Assembly (NCBI GenBank): GCA_900315705.1
Contig: ONAB01000008.1
Coordinates: 34,223 to 98,222, forward strand
From: an uncultured Bacteroidales bacterium
GTDB lineage: Bacteria > Bacteroidota > Bacteroidia > Bacteroidales > WCHB1-69
DNA length: 64,000 nucleotides
Reading direction: 5' to 3'
Shown one piece after another: positions 52,675-61,750 of this stretch. The position numbers and the translations under genes are program-made. The number at the start of each line of letters is the position of its first letter. The first letter of the stretch is position 1. The notes beneath the pieces are model-generated. The model was not told the DNA's origin, ran no database searches, and saw nothing but the letters and a program-made list of their open reading frames with translations.

Positions 52675-53400
52675 TCACAGTGAGAGCACAATATCCGGAA
52701 AATCGTAGATTCCCGGGTGGCTAGTGAGCCAGCGGGCGGCACGGATGGCGCCACGCGCGAAGCCCTTGCGGTTGTGCGCGTTGTGGGTGATTTGGATGTC
52801 GTCGTCATCGGAATGCCAGGTTATGGTATGGATGCCCGGCACCTCGCCCTCACGGCGCGCAGTGACAGGCAGCGCCATCTTGTCATCCAAGGGCGTGTCG
52901 GTGAGTTCCCAGTGGTCGATGCGGTCCACCTCGCCAATCAAGTCTTTTGCCAGGGTGATAGCCGTACCGCTTGGGGCATCCTTCTTGTGGATATGATGCA
53001 CCTCCTCCAGGGAAGGGGCATACTGGGGCTGACGGTCCATCAGGGCGGCCAGCATCTTGTTGATGCGCATAAAGAGATTGGCCCCGATGCTGAAGTTGGA
53101 GCCAAACACCAACGAGCCGTTGAGTTGGCTGCAGCAGTCGCGCACATAACCCAACTGCTCCTGCCAGCCGGTGGTGCCCACCACAACGGGGACGCCTGCC
53201 TTGAAAGCCTTGAGCATATTGGCCACGGCCACATCAGGCATCGAGAAGTCAATCGCCACATCGGCCGTCTGAAAGCGGTCCCACTGCTGTTGCCAGTCCT
53301 GGTCATTGTCGATGATGGCCACAATCTCTTCGTGGTCCTCTTTCAGCAGTTGCTCGACCATTTTGCCCATTTTTCCATATCCAAGGATTGCGAATTTCAT
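52675..53400 (-). CDS. dapB: 4-hydroxy-tetrahydrodipicolinate reductase
   Basis: 241 residues, typical for Bacteroidota DapB. It reduces the lysine/diaminopimelate precursor with NAD(P)H. GYGKMGKMVEQLL is the nucleotide-binding start, GTTGWQEQ the conserved loop, and HHIHKKDAPSGTA the catalytic His pair and Lys. The middle gene of the operon, 24 bases after DUF5683 and 62 before lepB. Confidence 0.96.
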   Translation of the reverse strand: MKFAILGYGKMGKMVEQLLKEDHEEIVAIIDNDQDWQQQWDRFQTADVAIDFSMPDVAVANMLKAFKAGVPVVVGTTGWQEQLGYVRDCCSQLNGSLVFGSNFSIGANLFMRINKMLAALMDRQPQYAPSLEEVHHIHKKDAPSGTAITLAKDLIGEVDRIDHWELTDTPLDDKMALPVTARREGEVPGIHTITWHSDDDDIQITHNAHNRKGFARGAIRAARWLTSHPGIYDFPDIVLSL

Positions 53401-53424
53401 AGTATCAGTATTTGGGGTTAAAGG

Positions 53425-54003
53425 TCACCATCTCAGCTGAAGGGTCAAGCCGAAAGCGGGGTGATTGCTGGCGTACGAGGGCATCATAGCGGGACTCCAT
53501 TGCAGGGAGAGGTCGTCAGACACGTCAAAATAATAGAGGTGTGCATCGACCATCGCGTCAATGATGTTCAAGGTGTACAAAATGAGCGTCGCGCCGATGG
53601 CGAGTTCCATATTGCGCAGGTTCTTGTTCTTCAAGGCAAGAAGATTGTCATTGTCGGTATTCTTGAATTGCTCCAACAGCAGTTCATAATGACCGTCACG
53701 GCGGTTGATATACTCGTTTCTGGCCAGCGACATCTGGTGACCGAAATAATAAATCAGATAACTAGATCCGCCCATCAAGCCATAGATGATAGGCAGTTTC
53801 CACGCCTTATGGTTATAAATCTGCCCCCCACCAGGGATGATGGAGAGCAGCATAGCAGTAGTCGGGTTGTGTTTCGAGACCTTGACGGAATCGGATTTTG
53901 AGACACGGGGCGCCACCAACGACGAGTCGGCCTGCGCGTGCAAGCCTATGCTCGGGGCTATCGTGATGAAAAATAGCAGTAAAAGTGTCGCAACGTGTTT
54001 CAT
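53425..54003 (-). CDS. DUF5683 envelope protein
   Basis: 192 residues. Signal peptide (1-24), then AMLLSIIPGGGQIYNHKAWK and two TM segments (about 62-82 and 133-155). This is the DUF5683 family found between parB and dapB in many Bacteroidota. Function unknown; position suggests a link between cell wall synthesis and division. Confidence 0.82.
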   Translation of the reverse strand: MKHVATLLLLFFITIAPSIGLHAQADSSLVAPRVSKSDSVKVSKHNPTTAMLLSIIPGGGQIYNHKAWKLPIIYGLMGGSSYLIYYFGHQMSLARNEYINRRDGHYELLLEQFKNTDNDNLLALKNKNLRNMELAIGATLILYTLNIIDAMVDAHLYYFDVSDDLSLQWSPAMMPSYASNHPAFGLTLQLRW

Positions 54004-54045
54004 TCCTTACAAAAAAGCAATCTATACAACGTAATATATATACTT

Positions 54046-54921
54046 TTATTGTAAGAGTCCCATAATTCTTTTCAGATCGTCATCAGATTCAAAGGGAATG
54101 GTCAAAGTGCCTTTGCCGGTGATATCTTTCTTGATGTTGACCTTGGCTTTCAGTTTTTTGGAAAAGTCAGACTGGAAGGTGCGCACCTCGTCGGAGAGGG
54201 TGATCTTCACCTTGGTCTTGGGATTCTTGGCATCGGCGGTGTATTTCTTCACCAGGGTTTCCGTCTGGCGGACAGAGAGGCCTTCACTGATGATCTGGCG
54301 CACAATCTTATTCTGCAAATCCTGGTCCTCGACCACGACGAGGGCGCGGGCGTGGCCCATCGAGATTTTCTTGTCGCGGACGGCAATCTGTGTCTCGGAG
54401 GCGAGTTTGAGCAGGCGCAGGTAGTTGGAAACGGTGCTGCGGTCCTTGCCCAGCTTGTCGCTCAACTCTTCCACGTTGAGGTGGCATTCGTCGATGAGCA
54501 GTTGGTAGCAAAGGGCGACCTCAATGGCGTTGAGGTCGGAGCGCTGGATGTTCTCCACGAGGGCCATCTGCACGGACTGCACGTCATCAACAGTGCGCAC
54601 GAATGCGGGAATTTCGGTGAGGCCGGCGAGCTTGGCGGCCCGGAAGCGGCGTTCGCCGGAGATCAGCTGGTAGCGACCGTTCTCAATGGGACGCACAGTG
54701 ACGGGCTGGATGAGACCGTAAGTCTTGATAGACTGGGCCAGATCCTGCAATTCTGCCTCGTCGAACTGGGTACGGGGCTGGTAGGGGTTGACGTCGATGG
54801 ACTCGAGTTTGATGAAGCTGTTGTTGCCCACGGCGTAGTGCGCACCCGCGCTGGTGGGGATATCCCCACCGCCAAGGAGGGCGCCAAGACCGCGGCCCAG
54901 CGGTTTGTCATTTTTTGCCAT
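54046..54921 (-). CDS. parB: Chromosome-partitioning protein ParB
   Basis: 291 residues. N-terminal LGRGLGALLGG is the ParA-contact tail. The CTP-binding ParB/Srx domain shows NPYQPRTQFDEAEL and GERRFRAAKLAGL. The HTH is LGKDRSTVSNYLRLLKLA, and a short C-terminal dimerisation domain follows. It spreads from parS sites on the chromosome. I did not see a parS-like palindrome in this window. Confidence 0.96.
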   Translation of the reverse strand: MAKNDKPLGRGLGALLGGGDIPTSAGAHYAVGNNSFIKLESIDVNPYQPRTQFDEAELQDLAQSIKTYGLIQPVTVRPIENGRYQLISGERRFRAAKLAGLTEIPAFVRTVDDVQSVQMALVENIQRSDLNAIEVALCYQLLIDECHLNVEELSDKLGKDRSTVSNYLRLLKLASETQIAVRDKKISMGHARALVVVEDQDLQNKIVRQIISEGLSVRQTETLVKKYTADAKNPKTKVKITLSDEVRTFQSDFSKKLKAKVNIKKDITGKGTLTIPFESDDDLKRIMGLLQ

Positions 54922-54932
54922 AATATCAAGAT

Positions 54933-55706
54933 TTAGATGGTATAACCATTTTTCAGCAGGAACTCCTTGGCGAGGTTGAGGTAGTTGGTGTTGCCTCTCG
55001 ACTGCACGTCATACAGCACGATGGGCTTGCCAAAGCTGGGGGCCTCGCTCAGGCGCACGTTGCGCGAGACGATGGTGTCGAAGACTATGTCCTTGCAATG
55101 GAGCTTGACGTCGTCCACCACGGCGTTGGAAGACTTGTAGCGCGAGGTGTACATCGTCAGGAGGATGCCTTCGATGGCCAGATCGGGGTTCATATTGGAC
55201 TGCACGAGGCGCACGGTGTTGAGCAGTTTGCCCAATCCCTCGAGAGCGAAATACTCGCACTGCACGGGGATGATGACCGAGTCGGCGGCCACGAGGGCGT
55301 TGAGGGTGATCAGTCCCAGGGAGGGTGCGCAATCGATGAAGATGAAATCGTAGTCGTTCTTGAGGGTGTAGATGGCGTCCTTCATACGATACTCGCGGCG
55401 GTCGAAGGAGATCATCTCGATTTCGGCGCCCACGAGGTCGATGGTGGCGGGCAGCAAGTCCAAGTGGGCAATCTGCGTCTTGGTAATGGCTTCCGCCGCC
55501 ATACGGTTCCCTATCATACAGTCATAGATGCTGATTGACTCGTCGGTCTGTTCGAAGCCCACGCCGGAGGAGGCGTTGGCCTGCGGGTCGGCATCTATCA
55601 GCAGCACGTGAAAGTCCAGCACCGCCAGCGAGGCGGCGAGGTTGACGGCGGTGGTGGTCTTCCCCACCCCGCCCTTCTGATTCACGATGGCGACGATCTT
55701 ACCCAT
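54933..55706 (-). CDS. parA: Chromosome-partitioning ATPase ParA/Soj
   Basis: 257 residues. Deviant Walker A KGGVGKTTTAVNLAASLA, Walker A' LLIDADPQANASSG, Walker B FIFIDCAPSLGLI. ATP-dependent dimer that binds DNA and moves ParB-bound origins. It starts at one base of overlap with the stop of the PUR gene (TAATG) and ends 11 bases before parB. Confidence 0.96.
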   Translation of the reverse strand: MGKIVAIVNQKGGVGKTTTAVNLAASLAVLDFHVLLIDADPQANASSGVGFEQTDESISIYDCMIGNRMAAEAITKTQIAHLDLLPATIDLVGAEIEMISFDRREYRMKDAIYTLKNDYDFIFIDCAPSLGLITLNALVAADSVIIPVQCEYFALEGLGKLLNTVRLVQSNMNPDLAIEGILLTMYTSRYKSSNAVVDDVKLHCKDIVFDTIVSRNVRLSEAPSFGKPIVLYDVQSRGNTNYLNLAKEFLLKNGYTI

Positions 55707-56044
55707 TACAGCGTCATATCTAAGTTGTCGAAATCAACGTCCACACGACCTTCGTCCTCGCGCGTGTTGGGCTCGAACATTGTCTCCTCAGGGACTTTGC
55801 CCGTCTGGATGAAGTCGATCACGCCGGACAAGGCGTTCTGGAATTTCTCAAAATCCTCCTTGTACAAGAATATTTTGTGCTTCTCATAGAAGAAAGTTCC
55901 CGTTTCTTCGTTGAATTTCCGCTTACTCTCTGTAATCGTTAAATACAATTCTTCCGATCTCGTGCTTTTCACATCGAAAAAGTAAGTTCTCTTTCCGGCC
56001 TTGACGGCTCTTGACAATACCTCGTTCTTTTCTTGATTTTCCAT
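55706..56044 (-). CDS. PUR-family DNA/RNA-binding protein (DUF3276)
   Basis: 112 residues. One PUR domain: RTYFFDVKSTRSEELYLTIT followed by ESKRKF, KHKIFLYKEDFEKF and an acidic C-terminal tail (EDEGRVDVDFDNLDM). PUR domains bind single-stranded nucleic acids; the bacterial members are found in Bacteroidota and spirochaetes. It is the first gene of the par operon with a one-base overlap to parA. Confidence 0.85.
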   Translation of the reverse strand: MENQEKNEVLSRAVKAGKRTYFFDVKSTRSEELYLTITESKRKFNEETGTFFYEKHKIFLYKEDFEKFQNALSGVIDFIQTGKVPEETMFEPNTREDEGRVDVDFDNLDMTL

Positions 56045-56096
56045 TTTTGATTGTATTTAAAAGTTTGTATTTGCCCCAAGGGGCCTTCTTTATTAT

Positions 56097-58031
56097 CTAT
56101 TTTCTTTTTTGTGCTTGTTGTTTTTGAAGCTGGGCCTGTTGTTTGGCCAGTTCTTCCATCTTGAGTTGCCATTTCGACTTCTTGACGGGCTTCTTCATAT
56201 TCTCCTGCAGTTGGGCACGCAGCTTATCCTCATTGATCGCCACCCGGAAGATGAACATCTGAGCGAAGGTCAGCAGGTTGAACAACAGGTAGTAATAGGT
56301 CAGGGCGGAGGAGAAGTTGTTGAACATAAAGAGGAACATAATGGGCATCATATACATCATTATGTTCATCATACGCTGCTGGTCCTTGTTGCCCTGGGTG
56401 GGGTTCATCAACTTGTTGTTCAGCCAAGTATAGACCAATGTAGCGATGGTCATCAGGATGGTGAACAAGCTCATATGGTCGCCATACAACGGCACGACAC
56501 GACCGAAATCCCAGATGGAGTCATAGGTGGAGAGGTCCTCGGCCCAGAGGAACGACTGTTGACGCAGCTCGTAGGCAGCCGGGAAGAAGCGGTACATCGC
56601 GATGAGGATAGGCATCTGCAACAGCATCGGGAGGCAGCCGCCGGCGGGGCTCACGCCTGCGCTCTTGTAGAGCGACATCGTAGCCTGCTGCTTCTTCATC
56701 ATATCCTCCTCCTTCGGGTAACGGGCGCTGATAGCCTCAATCTCGGGCTTCAGGGCACGCATCTTGGCCGATGACATATAGGTCTTGTAGCTGACAGGCA
56801 AGAGGATGATCTTCAATATCAGGGTCAGGATGAGGATAATCAGACCGTAGCTGAGGCCATAGTTGCTCAGCCAGTTGAAGACAGGGATGATGGCAAACCG
56901 GTTGATCCAGTGCAGGAGGAAGAAGCCCCACCCGAGCGGCACCTGATGTTCCAGTTTCATCCCATAGCCTTTCAAGAGTTTGTACTGGTTGGGACCCACG
57001 AACATCGACATCCCGAAGGAGCCCTTGTCCACATCGGGAATCTCGAAATCGAGGCTGGCAACACATTTTTTCAATCTGGAGGTCTCCGACTTGTCGAAGC
57101 CCTGCACAGAAAGGGAACCGGAAGAGAAAGGCTTGTCATCGACGATAAGGCTGGCGGTGAAGAACTGTTGCTTCACGGAGACCCACTTCAACGGGGAGGT
57201 GAACTCCTTCTGGTCGTCCTTGCGTTCGTCAAGATTGCCCACGTCGTCCACATTGTCCATATAATAAATGGAGGTCAGCATCTTCTCCGTTTCGTAGCGT
57301 TTCTCCACGCAGTGGGGAACGGCCTTCCAATTGAGGGTGTAGTCGTGCTTGTTCTGGTAAAGATACTTGCCCATATTGACGAACCGCACCTTGAATCCGA
57401 AGCGGTAGTCGTCGTTATTGAAGGTGTAGAGATATTCGATGTAGGATTTGGCGTCCTGGGTCTGGCACTGCACGCTGTCGCCTTTCACGTTGGGATAGAG
57501 GCGCAGGGAGAGTGTTTTGTGCTTCTCGTCCACCACCAGCGTGTCTTCGGCATCGGCGATGAAGAAGCAGTCGCGGGTGGAGATTTCGGACTGGTCCTTG
57601 AGGAGGAGGTCAATGCCCATCTCATTGGAGCCGCCCTCGAAGAGTTCGAGCATCACCTTGGGTTCACCCTTCGGCGTGTAACGATACACATCCTTGAGAT
57701 AGAGGTGTTTGAGGTAGCCGCCCTTCTTGCTGAAGCAGTAATAGGCCTTGTCCGTCTCCACAACATAGTCGTTGGTGTCGGCCAACTGGGGGTTGGAGAA
57801 CTGTTGCGCTGCCGAGAGCGACTTGTCGGCTGAAATGTTGGTATTCGTGACAGCGGCGGAGTCTTGTTCCAAAGACAACGTTGCGGCTTCCTCCGCCTTT
57901 TGCGCGGCCTGCTCGGCCATCTGCTGTTCCTGTGCTTCCCTGAACTGTTTTGCCTTATTGGTTTGATAAAAGCTAAAACCCAAGAACAATCCAAAAATCA
58001 AAAGTAATCCAATAACTGTGTTCTTATCCAT
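56097..58031 (-). CDS. yidC: Membrane protein insertase YidC
   Basis: 644 residues from the ATG at 58031; a longer frame to 58064 crosses the promoter box. N-terminal TM (about 5-22), a large periplasmic beta-domain (about 55-370), then the Oxa1/YidC core with five TM segments (PVFNWLSNYGLSYGLIILIL, YKSAGVSPAGGCLPMLLQMP, MMYMMPIMFLFMFNNFSSAL). The C-terminus is Lys/Gln-rich and probably contacts the ribosome. It inserts membrane proteins alone or with Sec. Single gene, separate from the par operon. Confidence 0.95.
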   Translation of the reverse strand: MDKNTVIGLLLIFGLFLGFSFYQTNKAKQFREAQEQQMAEQAAQKAEEAATLSLEQDSAAVTNTNISADKSLSAAQQFSNPQLADTNDYVVETDKAYYCFSKKGGYLKHLYLKDVYRYTPKGEPKVMLELFEGGSNEMGIDLLLKDQSEISTRDCFFIADAEDTLVVDEKHKTLSLRLYPNVKGDSVQCQTQDAKSYIEYLYTFNNDDYRFGFKVRFVNMGKYLYQNKHDYTLNWKAVPHCVEKRYETEKMLTSIYYMDNVDDVGNLDERKDDQKEFTSPLKWVSVKQQFFTASLIVDDKPFSSGSLSVQGFDKSETSRLKKCVASLDFEIPDVDKGSFGMSMFVGPNQYKLLKGYGMKLEHQVPLGWGFFLLHWINRFAIIPVFNWLSNYGLSYGLIILILTLILKIILLPVSYKTYMSSAKMRALKPEIEAISARYPKEEDMMKKQQATMSLYKSAGVSPAGGCLPMLLQMPILIAMYRFFPAAYELRQQSFLWAEDLSTYDSIWDFGRVVPLYGDHMSLFTILMTIATLVYTWLNNKLMNPTQGNKDQQRMMNIMMYMMPIMFLFMFNNFSSALTYYYLLFNLLTFAQMFIFRVAINEDKLRAQLQENMKKPVKKSKWQLKMEELAKQQAQLQKQQAQKRK

Positions 58032-58053
58032 CTCACGTATTTTATTAAGGCGG

Positions 58054-58061
58054 CAAAAATA
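58054..58061 (-). promoter_or_regulatory. -7 promoter box of yidC
   Basis: TATTTTTG followed by CCGCC on the minus strand, one base after the T-tract of the terminator 58063-58090. Confidence 0.65.
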
Positions 58062-58062
58062 C

Positions 58063-58090
58063 AAAAAAAATCAACGGGTGCAGCCCGTTG
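58063..58090 (-). terminator. Terminator of the dut-TPR unit
   Basis: Minus-strand stem CAACGGG / CCCGTTG (58072-58090, loop of five) followed by A and eight T (58063-58070). The T-tract runs straight into the yidC promoter box. Confidence 0.85.
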
Positions 58091-58112
58091 TTAATAAAGA
58101 GTTCTCAAGGGT

Positions 58113-59474
58113 CTATTTCCCTGCTTTTTCGCGCCATTGGCGGGCAGCGTCAGCATCGCCCTTGAGCTTGTAGGCCTCCGAAAGGGCCTCGTAAATCAGG
58201 TTGAGTTGCTCCTTCTCGTAAGCGAAGGTCTTGGCCTGCATCAGGTACTCGATGGCTTTGTCGGCATTCTTTTTGAAGAGGTAACCCAAGCCGAGGTTGC
58301 AGAGCATCCTGGCATTTTGCGGGAAGAGTTCGTTGAGATCCTTCTCGTACTTGACAAGCCGTTCCCAGGCGCCGAGCTGGTTGAGCACATAGCAGTAGTC
58401 GTCCCACACGGCAAAGGAGGTGTTGTCGTAAGAGAGGGCCTTCTCGAAGTAGCTGGCGGCGGTGGCATACTCCTTGCGCATCGAGCAGATGGAAGCCTTG
58501 GTCAGGTAGCCGATGCTCTCGGTGGGGTGCAGGGCCACCACGGTGTCGGCGAGCTGCTCGACGGCCTGCATCTTCTTGGCGTCCTTGGTCTTCAACACGT
58601 CGGCGAGCATCTTGCGCAGGTAGCTGGACTTCTCGGGCACGCCGACGGAGGGGTTGGCGAACACGCGCAGCATACATTGCTGCACCTGCTCGTCGTTGCC
58701 CTGCTGTTCCCAATAGCGGGCCATCATAAAGTTGAGTTCGGGATCGTTGGAGTGATTCTCCACCGCCTTCTGGAAATAGGGCATCGCCTGCGCGGACATC
58801 CCGTTGCTCTGGTAAATCTTGCCAGCCTGGACGTAATAGTCAGCGTTATGGGGATAGAGTTTGATAAGCTTGTCGTATTCGCCAACGGCCTCTTTCACCT
58901 TGTTCATATAGAGCCAGATGGAGACCTTGGCACGAGTGATCTCATCGTTATGGCCGATAATATCCTCCATTCTGTCGTAGGTGCTGATGACCTTGTCGAG
59001 TTTCTTCATCTGGAGATAGGCCTCGGAAAGGCTGTATAGATAGTACTCGTTGTTGGTCTTCTCCTTGCAGATTTGTTCCAGCAGCTTGGCGGCGGCGGGA
59101 TACTCCTCCATCTGCAGATAGAGGTCGGCGAGATCGACCTTGTACCAGATGTTGTTCTTGTCGAGTTTGATGGCCTGCTGGAGGGAGGCCACAGCGTCGT
59201 TCAGCTCCTGGCGATCGGTGTGGATACGGGCCAGCATAAAGTGGGAGGCGTCGTGCTTGGGGTTGTCGAGCAGGATGCCGTTGAAGACTTTCAGGGCCTC
59301 GGCGGTGTTGCCGTTATAGTACGCCTTCAGTCCCTCCGTGTATTGCACGGAGATCTTGCGGTGGTTGACCGACGCGGCATCGGTCTTGGCCACGTTGCGG
59401 GTCTTCTTGGGCGCCTGTCCGAATGCCAGCGCGCTTATCAATATCAGGATGACAAAACTACAATATCTTCGCAT
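58113..59474 (-). CDS. Secreted TPR-repeat protein
   Basis: 453 residues from the ATG at 59474, where a signal peptide (MRRYCSFVILILISALAFG) starts; a frame reaching into dut is rejected. About ten tetratricopeptide repeats fill residues 40-445, e.g. ALKVFNGILLDNPKHDASHF, DAVASLQQAIKLDKNNIWYK and AIEYLMQAKTFAYEKEQLNL. TPRs form protein-binding solenoids; a role in envelope assembly is a guess. It starts 10 bases after the dut stop and is co-transcribed with it. Confidence 0.83.
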   Translation of the reverse strand: MRRYCSFVILILISALAFGQAPKKTRNVAKTDAASVNHRKISVQYTEGLKAYYNGNTAEALKVFNGILLDNPKHDASHFMLARIHTDRQELNDAVASLQQAIKLDKNNIWYKVDLADLYLQMEEYPAAAKLLEQICKEKTNNEYYLYSLSEAYLQMKKLDKVISTYDRMEDIIGHNDEITRAKVSIWLYMNKVKEAVGEYDKLIKLYPHNADYYVQAGKIYQSNGMSAQAMPYFQKAVENHSNDPELNFMMARYWEQQGNDEQVQQCMLRVFANPSVGVPEKSSYLRKMLADVLKTKDAKKMQAVEQLADTVVALHPTESIGYLTKASICSMRKEYATAASYFEKALSYDNTSFAVWDDYCYVLNQLGAWERLVKYEKDLNELFPQNARMLCNLGLGYLFKKNADKAIEYLMQAKTFAYEKEQLNLIYEALSEAYKLKGDADAARQWREKAGK

Positions 59475-59484
59475 TTCTCTCTTA

Positions 59485-59931
59485 TTAATTTTTTCCGCTG
59501 TGTCCGAATCCGCCGGCGCCGCGTTCGGTGCTGGAGAGTTCCTCCATAGAGCCAACCTCCTGGAGGGCTACCTGCTGGAATCGGGCGATGACCATCTGGG
59601 CGATGCGTTCCCCGTGTTTGATCTCGAAGGGCTCGTTGGAAAGGTTGATGAGCAGCACCTTCACTTCGCCACGGTAGTCGGGGTCGATGGTGCCGGGGCT
59701 GTTGAGCACGGTGATGCCGTGTTTGAAGGCCAGGCCGCTGCGGGGGCGGATTTGCGCCTCGCAGTCTTCCGGCAGCTCGATGAAGAGGCCCGTGGGCACC
59801 AGTTGGCGCTCGCCGGGGTTCAGGGTCAGCGGCTCGGAAAGATTGGCCCGCAGGTCGAGGCCTGCAGCCATCGCCGACTCGTATGCCGGCAACGGATTAT
59901 CGGATGTGTTGAATATCTTGCAAATGGACAT
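59485..59931 (-). CDS. dut: dUTP diphosphatase
   Basis: 148 residues from the ATG at 59931. Trimeric dUTPase with all five motifs: AGLDLRANL (1), RPRSGLAFK (2), [13 protein letters not shown] (3), GERIAQMVI (4) and [12 protein letters not shown] (5, the arginine/phenylalanine lid). It hydrolyses dUTP to dUMP and keeps uracil out of DNA. Its promoter box lies 35 bases upstream; the TPR gene follows. Confidence 0.96.
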   Translation of the reverse strand: MSICKIFNTSDNPLPAYESAMAAGLDLRANLSEPLTLNPGERQLVPTGLFIELPEDCEAQIRPRSGLAFKHGITVLNSPGTIDPDYRGEVKVLLINLSNEPFEIKHGERIAQMVIARFQQVALQEVGSMEELSSTERGAGGFGHSGKN

Positions 59932-59965
59932 AGTCGTAGGATATAAGGTCTCGTTTTTGAGGCGG

Positions 59966-59973
59966 CAAAAATA
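59966..59973 (-). promoter_or_regulatory. -7 promoter box of the dut-TPR unit
   Basis: TATTTTTG followed by CCGCC on the minus strand, preceded by TTTTTTTG. Confidence 0.65.
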
Positions 59974-60044
59974 CAAAAAAACGAGATTGTTCCGCAAAAG
60001 ACATTTTGCCTGATGGAAACTATTGATTATTTGGAATTTTTGTT

Positions 60045-60052
60045 TATATTTG
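60045..60052 (+). promoter_or_regulatory. -7 promoter box of the secreted-protein pair
   Basis: TATATTTG followed by CCGAC, 28 bases before the ATG. A TTG (60023-60025) lies 19 bases upstream, the expected -33 position. Confidence 0.65.
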
Positions 60053-60079
60053 CCGACGAAAATTTATGACTTAACCATT

Positions 60080-61738
60080 ATGAAAAGAGACATCGTACTC
60101 TTAACGCTTTTTATTGCATTTGCCACTGCTATTACAGGGCAGAACGCACATTGGGAATACCAATTTTCCTCGTCCGGAAATCCCGTAGCACCGACAAGTG
60201 CCGTGATTGTCAATTCATTTGGAAAAATCTATCTATTCCAGACTGATCCTGTGGGAATCTATGTCTCCATAATTGATCACTCTACTATGCAACCTGTGGC
60301 AATTGATTATGAATTGCCGTCGCAAGGTTATGATTTTCTTCTGGAGGGCGGATATGGGGATTTCAACGGCAACATTGTAGTTTACGGTAGTGTTGATTTA
60401 GGCGGCGTTCCCGTTCCTATTTCTGGGACATACGATGTGTCGTCCCACGCATTCACGTCTTATTTTTTGGACAATGCACACCCAAACGATCACTTTATCA
60501 ATGGTTGTTGTGGCTATGACATCAATGGAAACGGGGTGAATATGCTTGTGCTGGAGAACGCGGGACAGCTTGTGTGCGTAGACTGGGACCACAACTCCAT
60601 AGACTCGTTGAAGATCACTACCCTTAACGGCAAAATTTCGGATGTTGTGTGGGATACAAGTCACCAGCGTTTCGCCGCTGCAGGTTATCAAGAATCAGGC
60701 CTCCAACAGATTTTCCTGTTGGAAGTCCGATATGATGTGAACAGTGGTTTTATTGTTCAAAACACGCTTGCCTGGAATCTGGCAGGCCCTTCATATAGTC
60801 AAGGAGAGTATCGCACGTGTCTGGAAGTCATTAGCGACAGCGAAATCATAGTAGGTCACTGCGCACGTACCCAGCAAACCGATGGCGTCTGGCTTTCCGT
60901 CGTAAACAGTTACACTACTGTTACGAATTCGGTGTTTTTTGATATGCCATCCCAAAAGCTGCTCCTATTGGATATGAAATTCGATGACACCCGCAACCAA
61001 TTGGCACTGCTTTTTGAGATGCTCCACTCTTGCGGACGGGTGAATATCATTGCTCAGGTGGACCCATACTCTTTGTCAGGTATGTCCGCAGCTGAAGTGA
61101 GGAATAATATTTCACCCACCCCCCCTTGCGCCTACAACCCTGATCCCTTGTATGACAACGAAATCTATCTGAAAAAATTGGAACTTAACTATATGCCTTG
61201 GTCTTGTGCGAGAATATTGGCAAGCGGTGTCAATAAAACCGGCTACTTTGGTCAGGATGATGCCTTTGTGACGGAAACGTATAAAATAGCCTATAGCCAG
61301 TGCGATTATGTCTTCTCTCCTATGGAGACTGGTGCCTCATACACATATAGTACTGCCTCGTGTTTGAATTCATATCACAATTACGTATATCCACCTGTTT
61401 TTTCTCCCATCCCTAACCCAGGTTCTCTTAATGGATACTGGTCTTGTCCAGATCTTATGCCTTGCTCAAAAGGTGTAGTGGAAAGTCCCAAACGACTGAT
61501 TAATGAAGGCAATAACGTGGCCAAATTGGAATCTGGAATTGATGGGACACTCGTGTTTCAAAATTTTTCAAGTGTAATATTGTATGGTGTGTACAATGCT
61601 TTAGGGCAACTCGTCTTGTCTGGTCACACTTATAATGGTAATTTGCGGTTGGATTTGCCCGATGCTGGTTTTTACATCGTGAAAGCCGAAGACAACAGCG
61701 GCAATTTTGTAATAAAGAAGATTATTGTGACACGATAA
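60080..61738 (+). CDS. Type IX-secreted protein with type A sorting tail
   Basis: 552 residues from the ATG at 60080. Signal peptide (MKRDIVLLTLFIAFATAITG). The body (about 25-470) looks like a beta-propeller or repeated beta-sheet protein rich in aromatic and Asn residues, without catalytic motifs that I recognise. The C-terminal 70 residues are a Por secretion tail: LVFQNFSSVILYGVYNALGQ ... LPDAGFYIVKAED ... KKIIVTR. It should leave the cell through type IX secretion. The base composition here is visibly more AT-rich than in the housekeeping genes. The next gene starts 12 bases downstream. Confidence 0.8.
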   Translation: MKRDIVLLTLFIAFATAITGQNAHWEYQFSSSGNPVAPTSAVIVNSFGKIYLFQTDPVGIYVSIIDHSTMQPVAIDYELPSQGYDFLLEGGYGDFNGNIVVYGSVDLGGVPVPISGTYDVSSHAFTSYFLDNAHPNDHFINGCCGYDINGNGVNMLVLENAGQLVCVDWDHNSIDSLKITTLNGKISDVVWDTSHQRFAAAGYQESGLQQIFLLEVRYDVNSGFIVQNTLAWNLAGPSYSQGEYRTCLEVISDSEIIVGHCARTQQTDGVWLSVVNSYTTVTNSVFFDMPSQKLLLLDMKFDDTRNQLALLFEMLHSCGRVNIIAQVDPYSLSGMSAAEVRNNISPTPPCAYNPDPLYDNEIYLKKLELNYMPWSCARILASGVNKTGYFGQDDAFVTETYKIAYSQCDYVFSPMETGASYTYSTASCLNSYHNYVYPPVFSPIPNPGSLNGYWSCPDLMPCSKGVVESPKRLINEGNNVAKLESGIDGTLVFQNFSSVILYGVYNALGQLVLSGHTYNGNLRLDLPDAGFYIVKAEDNSGNFVIKKIIVTR

Positions 61739-61750
61739 CAAAAGTCAATT

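Noticed and set aside
54046-55706. A parS site near parAB
   Set aside because: I looked for a palindrome of the GTTCCACGTGGAAC type in the surrounding gaps and saw none.
58032-58064. N-terminal extension of YidC beginning MYFCRL
   Set aside because: It is the translation of the promoter box TATTTTTGCCGCC. Similar false N-termini appear at rplS and dut for the same reason.
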